Shown here: piece after piece, positions 19,371-29,631 of the stretch
Layout of the letters: every line of letters begins with the position of its first letter
Position numbering within the stretch: position 1 is the stretch's first letter
Assembly (NCBI GenBank): GCA_036924285.1
Contig: JAYKYS010000009.1
Coordinates: 8,618,001 to 8,682,000 of the forward strand
Direction: 5' to 3'
Length of the DNA stretch: 64,000 nucleotides
From: Asterella californica
Taxonomy: Eukaryota; Streptophyta; Marchantiopsida; Marchantiales; Aytoniaceae
Position numbers and translations under genes: made by a program
The notes under the pieces: model-generated
Database searches by the model: none
What the model was told of the DNA's origin: nothing
Seen by the model: the letters and a program-made list of their open reading frames with translations, nothing else

Positions 19371-22292
19371 ATGGAGAAGTTACCAGTGTTTCATGGGAAG
19401 GACAATGAAGATGTAGAACCATTTGTACGAGATTTCAAAAGGGATTGCATCGGAAACACCGTGAGAAGGAAGGAAGAATGGGTGTTGTTACTGCCAGAGT
19501 TTTTAGAAGATTTTGCTCTTACGTGGTATGAAGACCGAGTGAAGAGCAAGACACCTGGTGCAGTTGAGGACACATGGGAGACGTTGAGTAATGCACTCAT
19601 CGAAGAATTTCTTCCAGAAGAGAGTTATGAGAAGCTCATGGTGGAGCTTACTCATTTGAAGCAACGAGACGACGAGAAAGTTCGGCAATATGCCGAAAGG
19701 GTGGATAAATTGGAGCAACGGTTTCGAACGGTCCTACGGAAGAGTGGAGACAATGTGGAGCTAACGATGGCGGGGATTGGAGCAGTGTTGACCAAGAACT
19801 TGGTGGGAGGATTGAGGCCTTCAATTCGAACCCAAGTGAGGTACGAGAAGCCATCAACCAAAGCGGAGGCCATCAAGATAGCGACAAATATGGAAGAGAG
19901 TTTGGATGAAGGAGATATCATCCAACCTCATCATGCTGCTCTGGTGTCAACTCCGACTCCTAGTGTAGTCACAACAATCGCACCTGCACCATCACAATTG
20001 GTGATTGCTTCAACGTCAGCTCCTACTCCAACGGTGGTGCCAAGACCATTTATCCCTACAGCGATGTCTACTGCCACCTCTGATTTCCATGCTGAGTTGA
20101 AGAGCATCACCGATACTCTTGCGGATCTCAAGATAAACGTGGTGCAGTTACGCGAATGGAGGAACAAAGGTGGAGGAGGAGGTCAAAGAGGTTACGACAA
20201 CAATCCTAACCGAGGAAATCAAGGTAACTTTGGAGGCAACCAAGGTAACTTTGGAGGAATCACTTGTTGGACGTATGGAGGTTCTCATTTCCAGCGAAAT
20301 TGTCCTAACAACGGAGCAAGAGGTGCTGAAGCTGTCAGAATAGGAAATCCATCACAAGGACGAGACAAGGGGGTGGCTACTATCGATGTCGTGCGAGATC
20401 CCATCTACGAGAAAGGAGAGAGTTCAAACTCTTCTCATGCACCGGTGGAGCTTTTAGCTCAAGAAAGGAAAAGAACTCGATTTTCTGATGAACCGGTTTT
20501 CATGGAGGAATCAGCTAGTAGAAGCACTCGTTCGAGTAATGTTTCGAGTACACCAAGGGAGCCAAGAAGGAAGTTGGGGATGGCGGATTTCACCATTTCA
20601 TCTTCCCAAGCGGGATATGATGTGGTTGAAGATGTGGGTGCTCAGAAAGCCAACATCACTGTTGGACAACTGATCGCACTTAATCCCAGCTTACGAAGGG
20701 AACTCAGAGGAGGACTGAGTTCTAAGAGAAACAAGAAGAAGAAACCCAAGAGCAAGACATCAAAGTCTGTGGGAGTTGGTGTGGTGGATGTGCATGCTTC
20801 AGAGGTATGCACTAGGGCTTCAAAGATTGAAGGCCGGTTGAATGGTCACTATGTCTCTGACGTATTGGTGGATGGAGGGTCGGCTGTAAACGTCATATCG
20901 GAGAGGTTGATGAAGAAGTTGGGGATGGAACCAACTCGCCCGGCTAGCATTGTCGTGGGGATGGCTAACAAGCAACGGGTAAGACCTCTTGGCGTGTTAG
21001 AGAAGGTGGTCGTGTCTGTGATGGGAGTTCAAACATTGATGTCCTTTCAAGTGTTAAAGGACTCTAGTTATGATTTGCTCCTAGGTAGGCCTTGGTTGAG
21101 AGCTGTGCGCACCACGGATAGGTGGCACAAGGGATACTTACGGATTGGGCCTAGAGATCATAGAGTGATAGTTCCTCTCTCGTGTGTTGGAGTTGTGACT
21201 TCTGACTCTGATAGACCCACTAGTGACTACTGGGAATCTGATACGGAGGATGATCAGAGTGTCTCGGAAGTAGATACCGGAGATTCTTACGATCAAGAAT
21301 CCTCCTTTGAGGACGAAGGATTTGATCGAGATGAATCATTACATCAGCTTAGTGCTATTGACTTGTTGCCTAGACCAGCAGTGGAGAAAGATCCTGACAA
21401 AGAAGAGTTGAGTGAGGCAGAGATTGTGAGAAGACTCTCTACCTTGAAGTTTGGTATCAATGTCACTCAAGAGGAGAAAAGTAGATTCCTAGATATATTT
21501 CGAGAATATATCCATGTGTTTGCTTTCAGCTACAAGGATTTGAAGGAGGTGACTCTCGAGACTCATCGAATCGAATTGGAGGAGCACGCAAGACCAGTTC
21601 GACAGAAGCAGAGAAGGGTCAACCCCACAACGGCAATGATGGTCAAGGAGGAGATAGACAAGTTGAAGGAGGCGAGTTTCATCTATGAGGTGGAGAACTC
21701 AGAATGGGTTTCACCCATTGTGATTGTCAAGAAGAAGAATGGTAAGCTGCGAGTGTGCATAGACTATAAGAAGCTGAATGCAGTTACCAAGAAGGATTAT
21801 TATCCTCTACCATTTATAGATGAGATTTTGGAGGAAGTTGCTGGTCATGAGTGGTACAGCTTTGGTGATGGTTATAATGGGTATAACCAGATCAAGATAG
21901 CACAAGAGTACCAACAATTGACTACTTTCACTACTCCTTGGGGAACATTTGCATTTCGGGTGATGCCATTCGGATTGTGTAATGCTCCGGCCACGTTTCA
22001 AAGGTTCATGAACAAGGTGTTTGAACCATTCATAAGGAAGTTTGTTCGGGATTTCATTGACGATTTCTTTGTGTATGGACGAAAGGAGGACCACTTTGAT
22101 CATGTGATCAAAGTTTTGCAGCGGTTGGAGCAAGCTAATGCTTCTTTGAATCCAGAGAAGTGCATCTTTGGCTGCGAAGAAGGTCTGTTGTTAGGACACA
22201 TCATTTCCAAGAAGGGGATTGCGGTAGATCCTGAGAAGGTGAAGAAGATTTTGGATCTTCCATTTCCAATCAACTTGACAAAGTTGAGATAG
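19371..22292 (+). CDS. Gag-protease-reverse transcriptase of element 3
   Basis: 973 aa, one frame. The gag domain spans residues 1-180 (VRQYAERVDKLEQRF). A degenerate knuckle CWTYGGSHFQRNC near residue 298 has Tyr in place of the second Cys. Retropepsin has DGGS near residue 500 and LLGRPWL. RT spans about 770-970: CIDYKKLN, FGDGYNGYNQI, MPFGLCNAPATFQ and catalytic FIDD. Ends with TAG at 22290 inside the LR-x-FLGMVGYYRR motif; the next codons continue the same frame. Confidence 0.93.
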   Translation: MEKLPVFHGKDNEDVEPFVRDFKRDCIGNTVRRKEEWVLLLPEFLEDFALTWYEDRVKSKTPGAVEDTWETLSNALIEEFLPEESYEKLMVELTHLKQRDDEKVRQYAERVDKLEQRFRTVLRKSGDNVELTMAGIGAVLTKNLVGGLRPSIRTQVRYEKPSTKAEAIKIATNMEESLDEGDIIQPHHAALVSTPTPSVVTTIAPAPSQLVIASTSAPTPTVVPRPFIPTAMSTATSDFHAELKSITDTLADLKINVVQLREWRNKGGGGGQRGYDNNPNRGNQGNFGGNQGNFGGITCWTYGGSHFQRNCPNNGARGAEAVRIGNPSQGRDKGVATIDVVRDPIYEKGESSNSSHAPVELLAQERKRTRFSDEPVFMEESASRSTRSSNVSSTPREPRRKLGMADFTISSSQAGYDVVEDVGAQKANITVGQLIALNPSLRRELRGGLSSKRNKKKKPKSKTSKSVGVGVVDVHASEVCTRASKIEGRLNGHYVSDVLVDGGSAVNVISERLMKKLGMEPTRPASIVVGMANKQRVRPLGVLEKVVVSVMGVQTLMSFQVLKDSSYDLLLGRPWLRAVRTTDRWHKGYLRIGPRDHRVIVPLSCVGVVTSDSDRPTSDYWESDTEDDQSVSEVDTGDSYDQESSFEDEGFDRDESLHQLSAIDLLPRPAVEKDPDKEELSEAEIVRRLSTLKFGINVTQEEKSRFLDIFREYIHVFAFSYKDLKEVTLETHRIELEEHARPVRQKQRRVNPTTAMMVKEEIDKLKEASFIYEVENSEWVSPIVIVKKKNGKLRVCIDYKKLNAVTKKDYYPLPFIDEILEEVAGHEWYSFGDGYNGYNQIKIAQEYQQLTTFTTPWGTFAFRVMPFGLCNAPATFQRFMNKVFEPFIRKFVRDFIDDFFVYGRKEDHFDHVIKVLQRLEQANASLNPEKCIFGCEEGLLLGHIISKKGIAVDPEKVKKILDLPFPINLTKLR

Positions 22293-23396
22293 TTTCTTGG
22301 GATGGTTGGATATTATCGTAGGTTTGTCTTTTCCTTCTCAAACAAAGCAATAGCTTTGACTATGTACATGAAGAAGGGAGTTGATTTTGACTTGATAGTG
22401 CATGATCAGAAGGCAAAGGAAGCATTTGAGGAGCTGAAAAAGGCATTAGTGACAGCTCCTATACTTGCTAAACCTGAGTGGAGTAAAGCATTTATTCTGT
22501 ATACGGATGCCTCCAATGTAGCAATCGGATGTACATTAAGTCAGCTAGATGGAGATGGGCATGATCATCCTATAGCTTATGCTAGTAGGCAGATGGTTCC
22601 AGCGGAGAAGAATTACTCCGTGACTGAACGAGAAGGATTAGCGGTGATCTTTGGATTGAAGAAATTTCGACACTACTTGCTAGGAGGGAAATTTTCCATA
22701 GTCACAGATCACAAGGCTTTAAAGTATATCTTTAATAAGCCTAATGCCGAAGGTCGTATTGCTCGTTGGAAGATCCTTCTAACAGAATATGATTATGTGA
22801 TCGAAGATAGACCAGGGAAGAAGCATGCGAATGCTGATCTTTTGTCAAGGGCTTATGATGATGAGGGAGAAGAACCGTTTGATGATTCATTTCCAGACGA
22901 GCATCTGATGACCATCACAAGCATCGAGGAGATACCGGACGAGTACAAGGAAATCTGGAGTTTCCTTGTAGATGGCTCTTTTCCAGAAAGTATGCATACC
23001 CGAGAACGTAACGCGTTGATCAAGAGATGCAAACCTTACACCATGGTGGAGGGAATTCTGTTTCATCAAGGAGCAGATGGGTTACTAAGGAGAGCAGTTG
23101 GTCAGAAGGAGGCATTCAAGCTAATGCACGAGTTTCACGACGGAACTGTTTGCGGAGGTCACTTTGTTGGTAAGATAACAGCCTTCAAGATTTTGGATGC
23201 GAGTTATCACTGGAGAGCGATTTTCAAAGAGTGTTTAGACTATTGCAAAACTTGCGACGTATGTCAAGCATTTGCTCTGAAGTCTACTAGAACACCTCCG
23301 TTAAGATCAATTCCAGTGTTAGGACCATTTGAGAAGTGGGGTATTGACTTTGTAGGTCCTCTTAATAAGACACCTCGAGGCAATGATACATTGTAG
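22293..23396 (+). CDS. Element 3 RNase H and integrase N-terminal part
   Basis: In frame with the preceding RT after the TAG; the first ATG is at 22302. FLGMVGYYRRFV starts the RT-RNase H connection. RNase H has YTDASNVAIG, the E in the SVTEREGLAV helix and TDHKAL. The integrase zinc domain (HEFHDGTVCGGH...CKTCDVC) and the first catalytic D (WGIDFVGP) follow. The frame ends at a TAG (23394) caused by a small deletion; the integrase core resumes in another frame. Confidence 0.9.
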   Translation, partial: FLGMVGYYRRFVFSFSNKAIALTMYMKKGVDFDLIVHDQKAKEAFEELKKALVTAPILAKPEWSKAFILYTDASNVAIGCTLSQLDGDGHDHPIAYASRQMVPAEKNYSVTEREGLAVIFGLKKFRHYLLGGKFSIVTDHKALKYIFNKPNAEGRIARWKILLTEYDYVIEDRPGKKHANADLLSRAYDDEGEEPFDDSFPDEHLMTITSIEEIPDEYKEIWSFLVDGSFPESMHTRERNALIKRCKPYTMVEGILFHQGADGLLRRAVGQKEAFKLMHEFHDGTVCGGHFVGKITAFKILDASYHWRAIFKECLDYCKTCDVCQAFALKSTRTPPLRSIPVLGPFEKWGIDFVGPLNKTPRGNDTL

Positions 23397-24244
23397 TCGC
23401 CACTGACTATTGTACCAAGTGGGTAGAGGCTAGACCTTTGAGAGAGACCAATGAAACAGAAGTCGGTAGATTCCTATGGGAGAGGATCATCACAAGATTT
23501 GGATGTCCGTTAGAGTTGGTCTCAGATAGAGGAGGAGAGTTTGTAGGGAGCATGACTACTGCTATGCTACAACACTTTTCTATCAAGCCACGAGTAACGA
23601 CCTCATACAAACCAAATGCTAATGGTCTTGCGGAGAAGACCAATCTTACACTTTGTATGATGCTCGCCAAAGATGCTGGTGTTGAGACTGCGAAACATAC
23701 TTGGCATAAGAGGCTACATGCCATCTTATGGGAGTACCGAACGACAACAAAGACTTCTACTGGGTACTCTCCATTTCGACTGGTTTATGGAGTGGAGTCC
23801 AAGTTGCCGATCCAATTCGAATTGGATACTTTTCAAACTATTCAACGAAAGTTGAAGAGGTCGAGAGGAGAAGACGTGGTCAGATCAAGAAGGGAGCAAC
23901 TCATGGAGTTGGAAGAGACCCGAGCGGTAGCAATGATCCGGATGGAACGAGCTCAGGCGTATCAAAAGAAGAGTTACGACAAACGGTTGGGCAAGAGGGA
24001 GGTAAAACCTTTTCAAGTTGGAGATTGGGTTATGTTATATGATGCTATCAGATTCAAGAGGGCTAGGAAGAAGTTTCTTCCGAGGTATTTTGGTCCTTTT
24101 GTTGTAGATAAGGTGTGGAGCAACTTCACATATGACCTTCAGGAGTTGGGAGGAAGGAGATTCGATCGGGTCAACCATGACAAGTTGAAGTTGTTTCATC
24201 GACGAAAGTTCTCTCTTCACTCCGAGGACGGAGCGAAAATTTAG
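23394..24244 (+). CDS. Element 3 integrase C-terminal part, after a frameshift
   Basis: Homology resumes near 23394 with ATDYCTKWVEARPL. The second catalytic D is in LVSDRGGEF and the E in NGLAEKTN. The C-terminal domain has PFQVGDWVMLYD and RYFGPFVV and no chromodomain. An internal ATG at 23438 is not a functional start. Stop (TAG) at 24242-24244, immediately before the polypurine tract. Confidence 0.88.
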
Positions 24245-24256
24245 TCCGGGGGTAAA
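24243..24256 (+). other. Polypurine tract of element 3
   Basis: The G-rich GTCCGGGGGTAAA directly precedes the TGTAACG start of the right LTR. It overlaps the end of the integrase frame by a few bases only. Confidence 0.7.
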
Positions 24257-25169
24257 TGTAACGACCTATGTTACACATAGGAAGTTTGTCTATTAGTAAG
24301 GTGTTTAGTTATAACTAAGTGTTGAGAATGTTTATTGGTTGCCAAAGTACTTTAAGGAGGTATCAAGTTAGTCATGACTAGCTAAAAGTTAGTTATGGTT
24401 AAACTTAGCTGTACTTTTGGCAGAATTCAGATATTTGCTAAAGAGTGAGCACTACTATCTTGTCATCTTGTCTAAAAGGTAGAAAGGGGGTGGAAAGTAT
24501 CCCTTATCTCCTTTTTGACTTGATATTAGTGGTTGGATTAAAGTTGTGGACTTTGTGGGCATTAAAAACAAGAAGAGATTCCACATGTTTCCTTTTTAGT
24601 GGGTCCTAGTGTAGAGGGGGGGTGGAAATTCGAGATTCCTTGAGAATATTCCAGAATCCTTCTAGAAGTTGTTGACTTTGAAGGAATAAGCCCATGTGAA
24701 AAGGTAAAAAGCCCATGTGATCAATGCTTTTACCTTAAGTAATATCTTAGTAAAACCCGGTAAAAGTAGTTACGGCTGAGTTACCGGAGGGTACCAAAGT
24801 AAAAACCTAGAATGTATAAATAGAGGAGTAGAGAAGAGCTCCTCATCATTGTTTTCACATTGTCGTAATGACAACTTGAGTAATATAGAGAGTGTGGGAT
24901 ATTTTTAGCATGTGAGAACTTGAGAGACGTCGTTAGAATGGAGGATTTTAGTTGATGTGTTTAAGGAGATTTTTAGTTGATAAGTTTGTGAGTGTATGAA
25001 TGAGTGAACTCAGCATTTTCCCTTCAAGTTCATGGTGTGCTTCCATCAAAGCCATCAGAGGTGACCCCTGAGTGAGAGACAGGCCCTACATGTTGCAGAT
25101 TCGTGGATGACGATCGTGGAGGTTGAGAGATCGGGGGGTAGTGATCGATAGGACCGCGGAGGGTTTACA
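24257..25169 (+). repeat. 3' LTR of element 3
   Basis: 913 bp, identical to the left LTR except one G/A change near the end (17158 versus 24990). TATA box copy at 24815-24822. Confidence 0.95.
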
Positions 25170-25474
25170 GCACTGACGGATGAGCTCGTCCAGCGCAAGA
25201 AGGTCTCAGGTTCAAAATTTGAGTCGAAATTTTATGACATCGAAGGTCGCAGTCTTAGGGTTCTTGCTTCCCTCCGATAAAGAGAAGTGAGTCTCCAAGA
25301 CACCCTCGCGGTTTAGGCGATAGCTTTGCAGATCATATGATAACACGAGCAGCATAAACTGGCAGAGAGTAATCTCCCAGACACGGAAAACGATTACCGT
25401 TTCCATTTAATTTACACGTAAAAACAATGCATTTATCCGTCAAAACGTGGAGGGCCTAGAGAGTCCCACTGGAG

Positions 25475-28180
25475 GCACTGGTTGTCTGTGAAATTCGTCA
25501 AAAAGGCAGGGAGAGCGCGAAGCAGGAAGCGTAGGTTCTTGAAGGCGTGGGTCCAGCTGTGGCGAACATCGTTGGTAGCTTCCAACGGACCTGCAGCGGA
25601 GATCGTTGAGTCGTTGACTACCGACTTTCACGTGTTGACCAGACAGATGTCCGGGGCCAAATCTTGTTCTTGCAGATGCTTCGGCGACACGGCGAAGGCC
25701 TCATTGGCCACTGTAAGAACAGCCAGTTTCGATTCTTCCACCTTATGCTCGGCAGTCATCATAACTGAGAACGGTCCAACAACTCCTCGATGTCTTCGCT
25801 GCCAAGCAAGGAGCGAAACCAAAAGTAATACTTTGCATGGACTCTGGCCTATAGTGGATAGGCCAGTGATCATGAGTCCTGTGCACCAGTGCTCGGGAAT
25901 GTTTCTGGTGAATATCGGTAAATTCCCTGTAGAGAATAAAAGAAATCGAGAACAATTAGAACCTTTTAATTAGACTCAGAGTTAACTCTACTTATACTGA
26001 ATTACATCAATTAATATAGGTCTACATGAATCCTGATCGTTCAATGAAGTGAGAATTACAAAATGTTATTATTTCCATGCACGACAGGCGATTAACATGA
26101 GTTAACGTCTTGTTTAATTAAACAGTGAAAGGATGTTTTCTCCCTCAGACTAGTTCTGAACTCTCTGATTCGGTTCAGTAGTGGAAAATGTCAAAAGCTA
26201 CAGAAAATTCAACAAAGCGTACCAGATTCTCCCGACGACTGATGTGCACCATGAAACTTGACTCTCGACAGATAAATGGATTACTAACTTTTGTTAATAA
26301 ACCCAAAAGTTAATAGCAGTTAATATAACTTTAACAACCTTAAAAACTTTAATAACCTCTAATCCTAATTAGAGGAATATTCACGCAAGATCTGGGAACT
26401 TTGTTCGCTTGTTTCTTCGTGAAAATATATTGAATGTTAATGAAAATTTATATCAAATTGATAAAATATTAAAACATTTTATAAATATTAACTGTTAACT
26501 AAACTTAGAAAACCAAGAGAACCCGGCCATCCAACCATAAGGAGAGTGCTGAGAGACATGCTCCCCAAAGTACATATGCGTGCTGCACCCTGTCACATTT
26601 TATGAAAACTTTAATTAAATAAATTAAATTTTATATATTTACCCCTTCCATTAGATGTGGTGAATATGCAAGGCAGTTAATCCTAATTAAGAGAAAGTGT
26701 AGATCTACCGTTAAAAGCAATTATACATGACTATATTCAGACATGGAAGATTATTTCGGTGTGTATATGAAGATTTCTGGTATTATCAGTTATTTTTAAA
26801 GACATGCATTTTTCTGTGTAAGAATATTAAGATTAACTCTTTGTCATATGAAGAATATAAATAAATAATTATAATTATAATTATAATACTTTATTTATTT
26901 ACATATACTCAAGTTAGCACAGTGACAACTCTGTTCCTTAATAGACCCGACGTCGAGAGTTTGAAATCGACACATTCGTCTGCAGAGTGGAAGAGAAATG
27001 ATTCTTTTTTCCAGAGAAACCCCACAAAACATAATCAAAATGCTTGTCTCCTAAAATTAATCACGTCTACATACAAACGAATATATGATTATATCTCAAA
27101 AGATTTAGAGAAGTAATTTTAGAATTAAAATGTCCCTAGAGCGGTCGAGGGTGACATATGATACGTTCTGAGGAAAAATTAGTTCATCTAGAAAATAAGA
27201 ACACTCTAATCCAAGAAGTGAACTGAGCTAGTGTCAGTAGAAATAGTAGACTTGCCATTCTAGGACAACAATCCAGAATGAAATCTACATTATATATCTT
27301 CCACAGTTCATTGTAATTCTGCACACTTTGCTGCTCTCTAAACATCGTTAGTGATTTGCTGCTTTCTAAACATTATGTACACATTCTTTGGTTATTCACC
27401 TCCTCCATCTTCCGATGGAAAAGGCAAATATGCCTCCTGAGAGGATTAATGAGCAGTGTGTCACGGATTTGTACGTTTCGAAGCGCGGCACTGGGGTTAA
27501 CGTTTATGGGTTATCTCTTACTCTCTCCATCTTTCCAACTACGTCCGAAAATAGAAATTTTTAATTAAAAATTAAGTTATTCACTAATTAAAATAATCTC
27601 GCCGCGCCTCCCCCTACCTTGCCCGCCTCTTCGTGCTTTTCCCGCTTGTCCGTTTCCCTTATCCTGCGAAGTGTATAGTTTCGGTGCTTATTAAACATCG
27701 TTAGTGATTTGAAGTGGGTGTGCAGTCTAGTAGTTTCTGATCTCGAGAGAGCGTTTTCTTACATTATATTAAATCACTTGAAAAACATTGGTGAGCTGTG
27801 TATGGTCACGGGCACGAAGCTTAACATAACATGCATAAGACTAAATTTTGTTCACGAGTGTTATGTTGTTGAAGCTTCGGCCGATGGCGTGTCTTATGAA
27901 CGTAATCTACTCCCTCGGATAGCGATTTAGGCCCGTAGGATGGACTTACCAACAGGGCCTGTTGCTAATAAAGTATAAAGCAGTGATGAAATTTTTGTTG
28001 CAGCGTGATGTCACAGGCAAGAGACACGAAATCACAAGCACTCTGCGACACAAAATCCAGCTATGAGCTTTATGCTGGCTAATGCACTTCCCGAAATGAG
28101 GAATGGGATTAATAGGCAGCACAAGCCAGAGTCTCGGGCACCGGATTTACACATGTAAGTACAATGCGGGCAATGCATTA
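25475..28180. other. Gene-poor AT-rich intergenic stretch
   Basis: No known gene seen. Minus-strand frames at 25440-25955 sit near a possible acceptor (TCTCTACAG) but match no family. A degenerate copy of a dispersed repeat lies at about 26420-26560. A short duplicated phrase (AACATCGTTAGTGATTTG) recurs near 27342 and 27695. Confidence 0.5.
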
Positions 28181-28218
28181 TGTATAGGGTAATGCGCTCT
28201 TAAACCACAAGTGGGGGT

Positions 28219-28226
28219 ATATAAAC
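28219..28226 (+). promoter_or_regulatory. Possible TATA box of the transposon A accessory gene
   Basis: TATATAAA within a G/C-run palindrome (GGGGGTATATAAACCCCC), close to the left terminus and upstream of the accessory gene. Transposon B has TATAAAAA in the same relative place. Confidence 0.4.
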
Positions 28227-28804
28227 CCCCAACCCCCCACGTGGCGTACTCGCGAGTCCTTCTATCGAACACCGGCTTTTGCCGCTGCGTCTTCTCGACG
28301 GCCGAGCTTCCCGACGGCCAGCTTCTCTAGGGTTCGGTGTCTCCAAGCCTGCTTCTCTACTTCGAGCCGCGCTGCGGACCATCGTGAAAGTGAACGTGAG
28401 AAGGCACACTGCGGGCAATGATTTTCGTTTGGTGCCTCATTGTCATAGTGGTGGTGGGCGATCACGGTTCAGTTTGATTTTGTGCAGGATCGTTTGCATC
28501 TGTCGCTTTTGTGAAGGGTGGTCACCTGCGTGGAGTATTTTACAATTGTTTCTCTGTGCTGCATCGACTTCGTTTCAGGGTGGGGCCAACATAGATCGTT
28601 TCTTGACGGTGGGACATCACCAGTGTGGGGTATACAGTGGAGTTTTCGCTCTTGAGTATACTGCATCGATTTTCTTCCTTGGTGGGCCAGGATACATAGT
28701 TTCTTGTCTTTGTGCAGTCTCCACGTGATATTTTTTTGTCTTGATGTACTCTTCGTGGAGGTTTATTGTCTTGGTGCAGTCTTCGTGGAGGTTTAGTTGA
28801 AATT

Positions 28805-28985
28805 CAGTGCTTCTGTGAGTGTCGCTGCTGCTTCTGTGAGTCTATGTGAGTCTCGCTGTTGCTTCTGTGAGTCTCGCTGCTGCTTCTGTGAGTCTTTGGG
28901 AGTCTCGCTGTTGCTTCTGTGAGTCTCGCTGCTGCTTCTGTGAGTCTCTGTTCGTTGCTTCTGTGAGTATCGCTTCTGTTTGCCT
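28805..28985 (+). repeat. Short tandem repeats in the accessory-gene leader of transposon A
   Basis: Repeated units of about 21-30 bases with GCTTCTGTGAGTCTCGCTG, at least six copies, ending just before the accessory ATG. Transposon B has a different TGTGAG-containing tandem array in the same place. Confidence 0.85.
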
Positions 28986-29004
28986 CGTGTACTGCCGCCG
29001 AGCT

Positions 29005-29397
29005 ATGCCGCACAAAGTCAAGAGTCGGCGAGTTCGTCCAGATGACGAGCTGCATCAACATTGGTCCGTAACGGGAGGTTGTCTAGGTGACACTCAGCTT
29101 ACAGTCAGTGCATCTGAGTTACAGGCAGCTTTTCCGCACTATGCTGTAGCTGTGGCTCAAACTGTTGTGCTGGAAGAGGTTTTTGCACATCAGCCAGACA
29201 TCAAGGATGAGTTACTGTGTTGTGTATCTGCAGCATACAGCGAGACTGTTCCGAAAATGCAACGTTTTGCCATTTATCGAGAACTTGCATTCTTTCTGGG
29301 ATATGCGGACCGAACAGAACTTCCTCCTTTGCTAGAAGAGGCAGTAAAACGGGAGTTCCACGATGTAGGCGAAGTTTTTGTTGGCTTCCAAGCATAG
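29005..29397 (+). CDS. Accessory protein of transposon A, conserved in transposon B
   Basis: 130 aa from ATG 29005, the start that matches the transposon B copy (both begin MPH). A longer upstream frame through the CTTCTGTGAGTCTCGCTG repeats is probably leader. The C-terminal half aligns clearly with the B protein: QRFAIYRELAFFLGY, DRTELPPLLEEAVKRE and FVGF. Predicted soluble and helical, without signal peptide, membrane segment or zinc motif. Family not recognised. Its retention in two diverged transposons suggests a role in transposition or in countering host silencing (inference). Confidence 0.75.
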   Translation: MPHKVKSRRVRPDDELHQHWSVTGGCLGDTQLTVSASELQAAFPHYAVAVAQTVVLEEVFAHQPDIKDELLCCVSAAYSETVPKMQRFAIYRELAFFLGYADRTELPPLLEEAVKREFHDVGEVFVGFQA

Positions 29398-29482
29398 TCT
29401 GAGCGGCAGTGTTTGAGTTTTTTCTGTTTCTCTTTCTGCCTACTTTTCTGTTTTTTGGTAGTTGCATGCATGATGCATCTCG

Positions 29483-29574
29483 GTTAGCGAGTCTAGGAGT
29501 TGCTGTAACAACTCCTATGAAATGCTACGCCCAGTTGGGGGCTTCAAGAGTTCAACCCCCTGTAGCATTTTTTA
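29483..29574 (+). ncRNA. Structured RNA-like cassette with Pol III B-box-like motif, transposon A
   Basis: GTTAGCGAGTCTAGG leads into a hairpin AGGAGTTG/CAACTCCT. A longer stem ATGCTAC/GTAGCAT then encloses CCCAGTTGGGGGCT and GAGTTCAACCCCC, and a T-run (TTTTTT) follows. The first and last motifs resemble tRNA A and B boxes. The same layout occurs in transposon B with different but still paired stems, which argues for a selected structure. It is not a canonical cloverleaf, so a functional tRNA is unlikely. Confidence 0.5.
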
Positions 29575-29631
29575 ATATCTGTTTCGTGGATTTAAGTTTT
29601 GTATTTCTGATAGGTTTCTGGAAAGTGTATG

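Larger units (their letters stand above)
16425..25169 (+). mobile_element. Complete Ty3/gypsy LTR-retrotransposon (element 3), 8745 bp
   Basis: Two 913-bp LTRs (16425-17337 and 24257-25169) begin TGTAACG and end TTTACA and differ at one base by eye. Flanking GCAC repeats on both sides give a 4- to 5-bp target duplication. The primer-binding site lies just inside the left LTR and the polypurine tract just before the right one. Internal order: tandem-repeat leader, two small frames, gag-protease-RT, RNase H-integrase. The insertion is young, yet pol is broken by a TAG (22290) and a frameshift (about 23394). Confidence 0.95.
16252..25466. mobile_element. Small non-autonomous TIR DNA element (about 466 bp), split by element 3
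   Basis: Terminal inverted repeats of about 32 bases start GGACCCTCAAG (16252) and, on the other strand, GGACTCTCTAG (25466). They share the core CCCTCCACGTTT plus GACGGAT, with four mismatches in all. They are flanked by a perfect 8-bp direct repeat CACTGGAG (16244-16251 and 25467-25474). Removing element 3 leaves about 466 bp with no coding capacity. An 8-bp duplication fits hAT-like or some other cut-and-paste families; the superfamily is not resolved. Confidence 0.75.

Noticed and set aside
1087..22292. TAG reassigned to glutamine in this organism
   Set aside because: Host genes do not need it and several frames here end naturally at TAG (both integrase frames of the element 3 type and accessory protein A). 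Transposon-specific mutation is simpler.
25440..25973. Possible gene on either strand
   Set aside because: Frames of 160 aa or less on both strands, overlapping each other; part of the minus frame lies in a transposon terminus. No family match.
29483..29574. A functional tRNA gene
   Set aside because: T-arm-like and D-arm-like motifs exist, but no seven-base anticodon loop or complete cloverleaf can be drawn.
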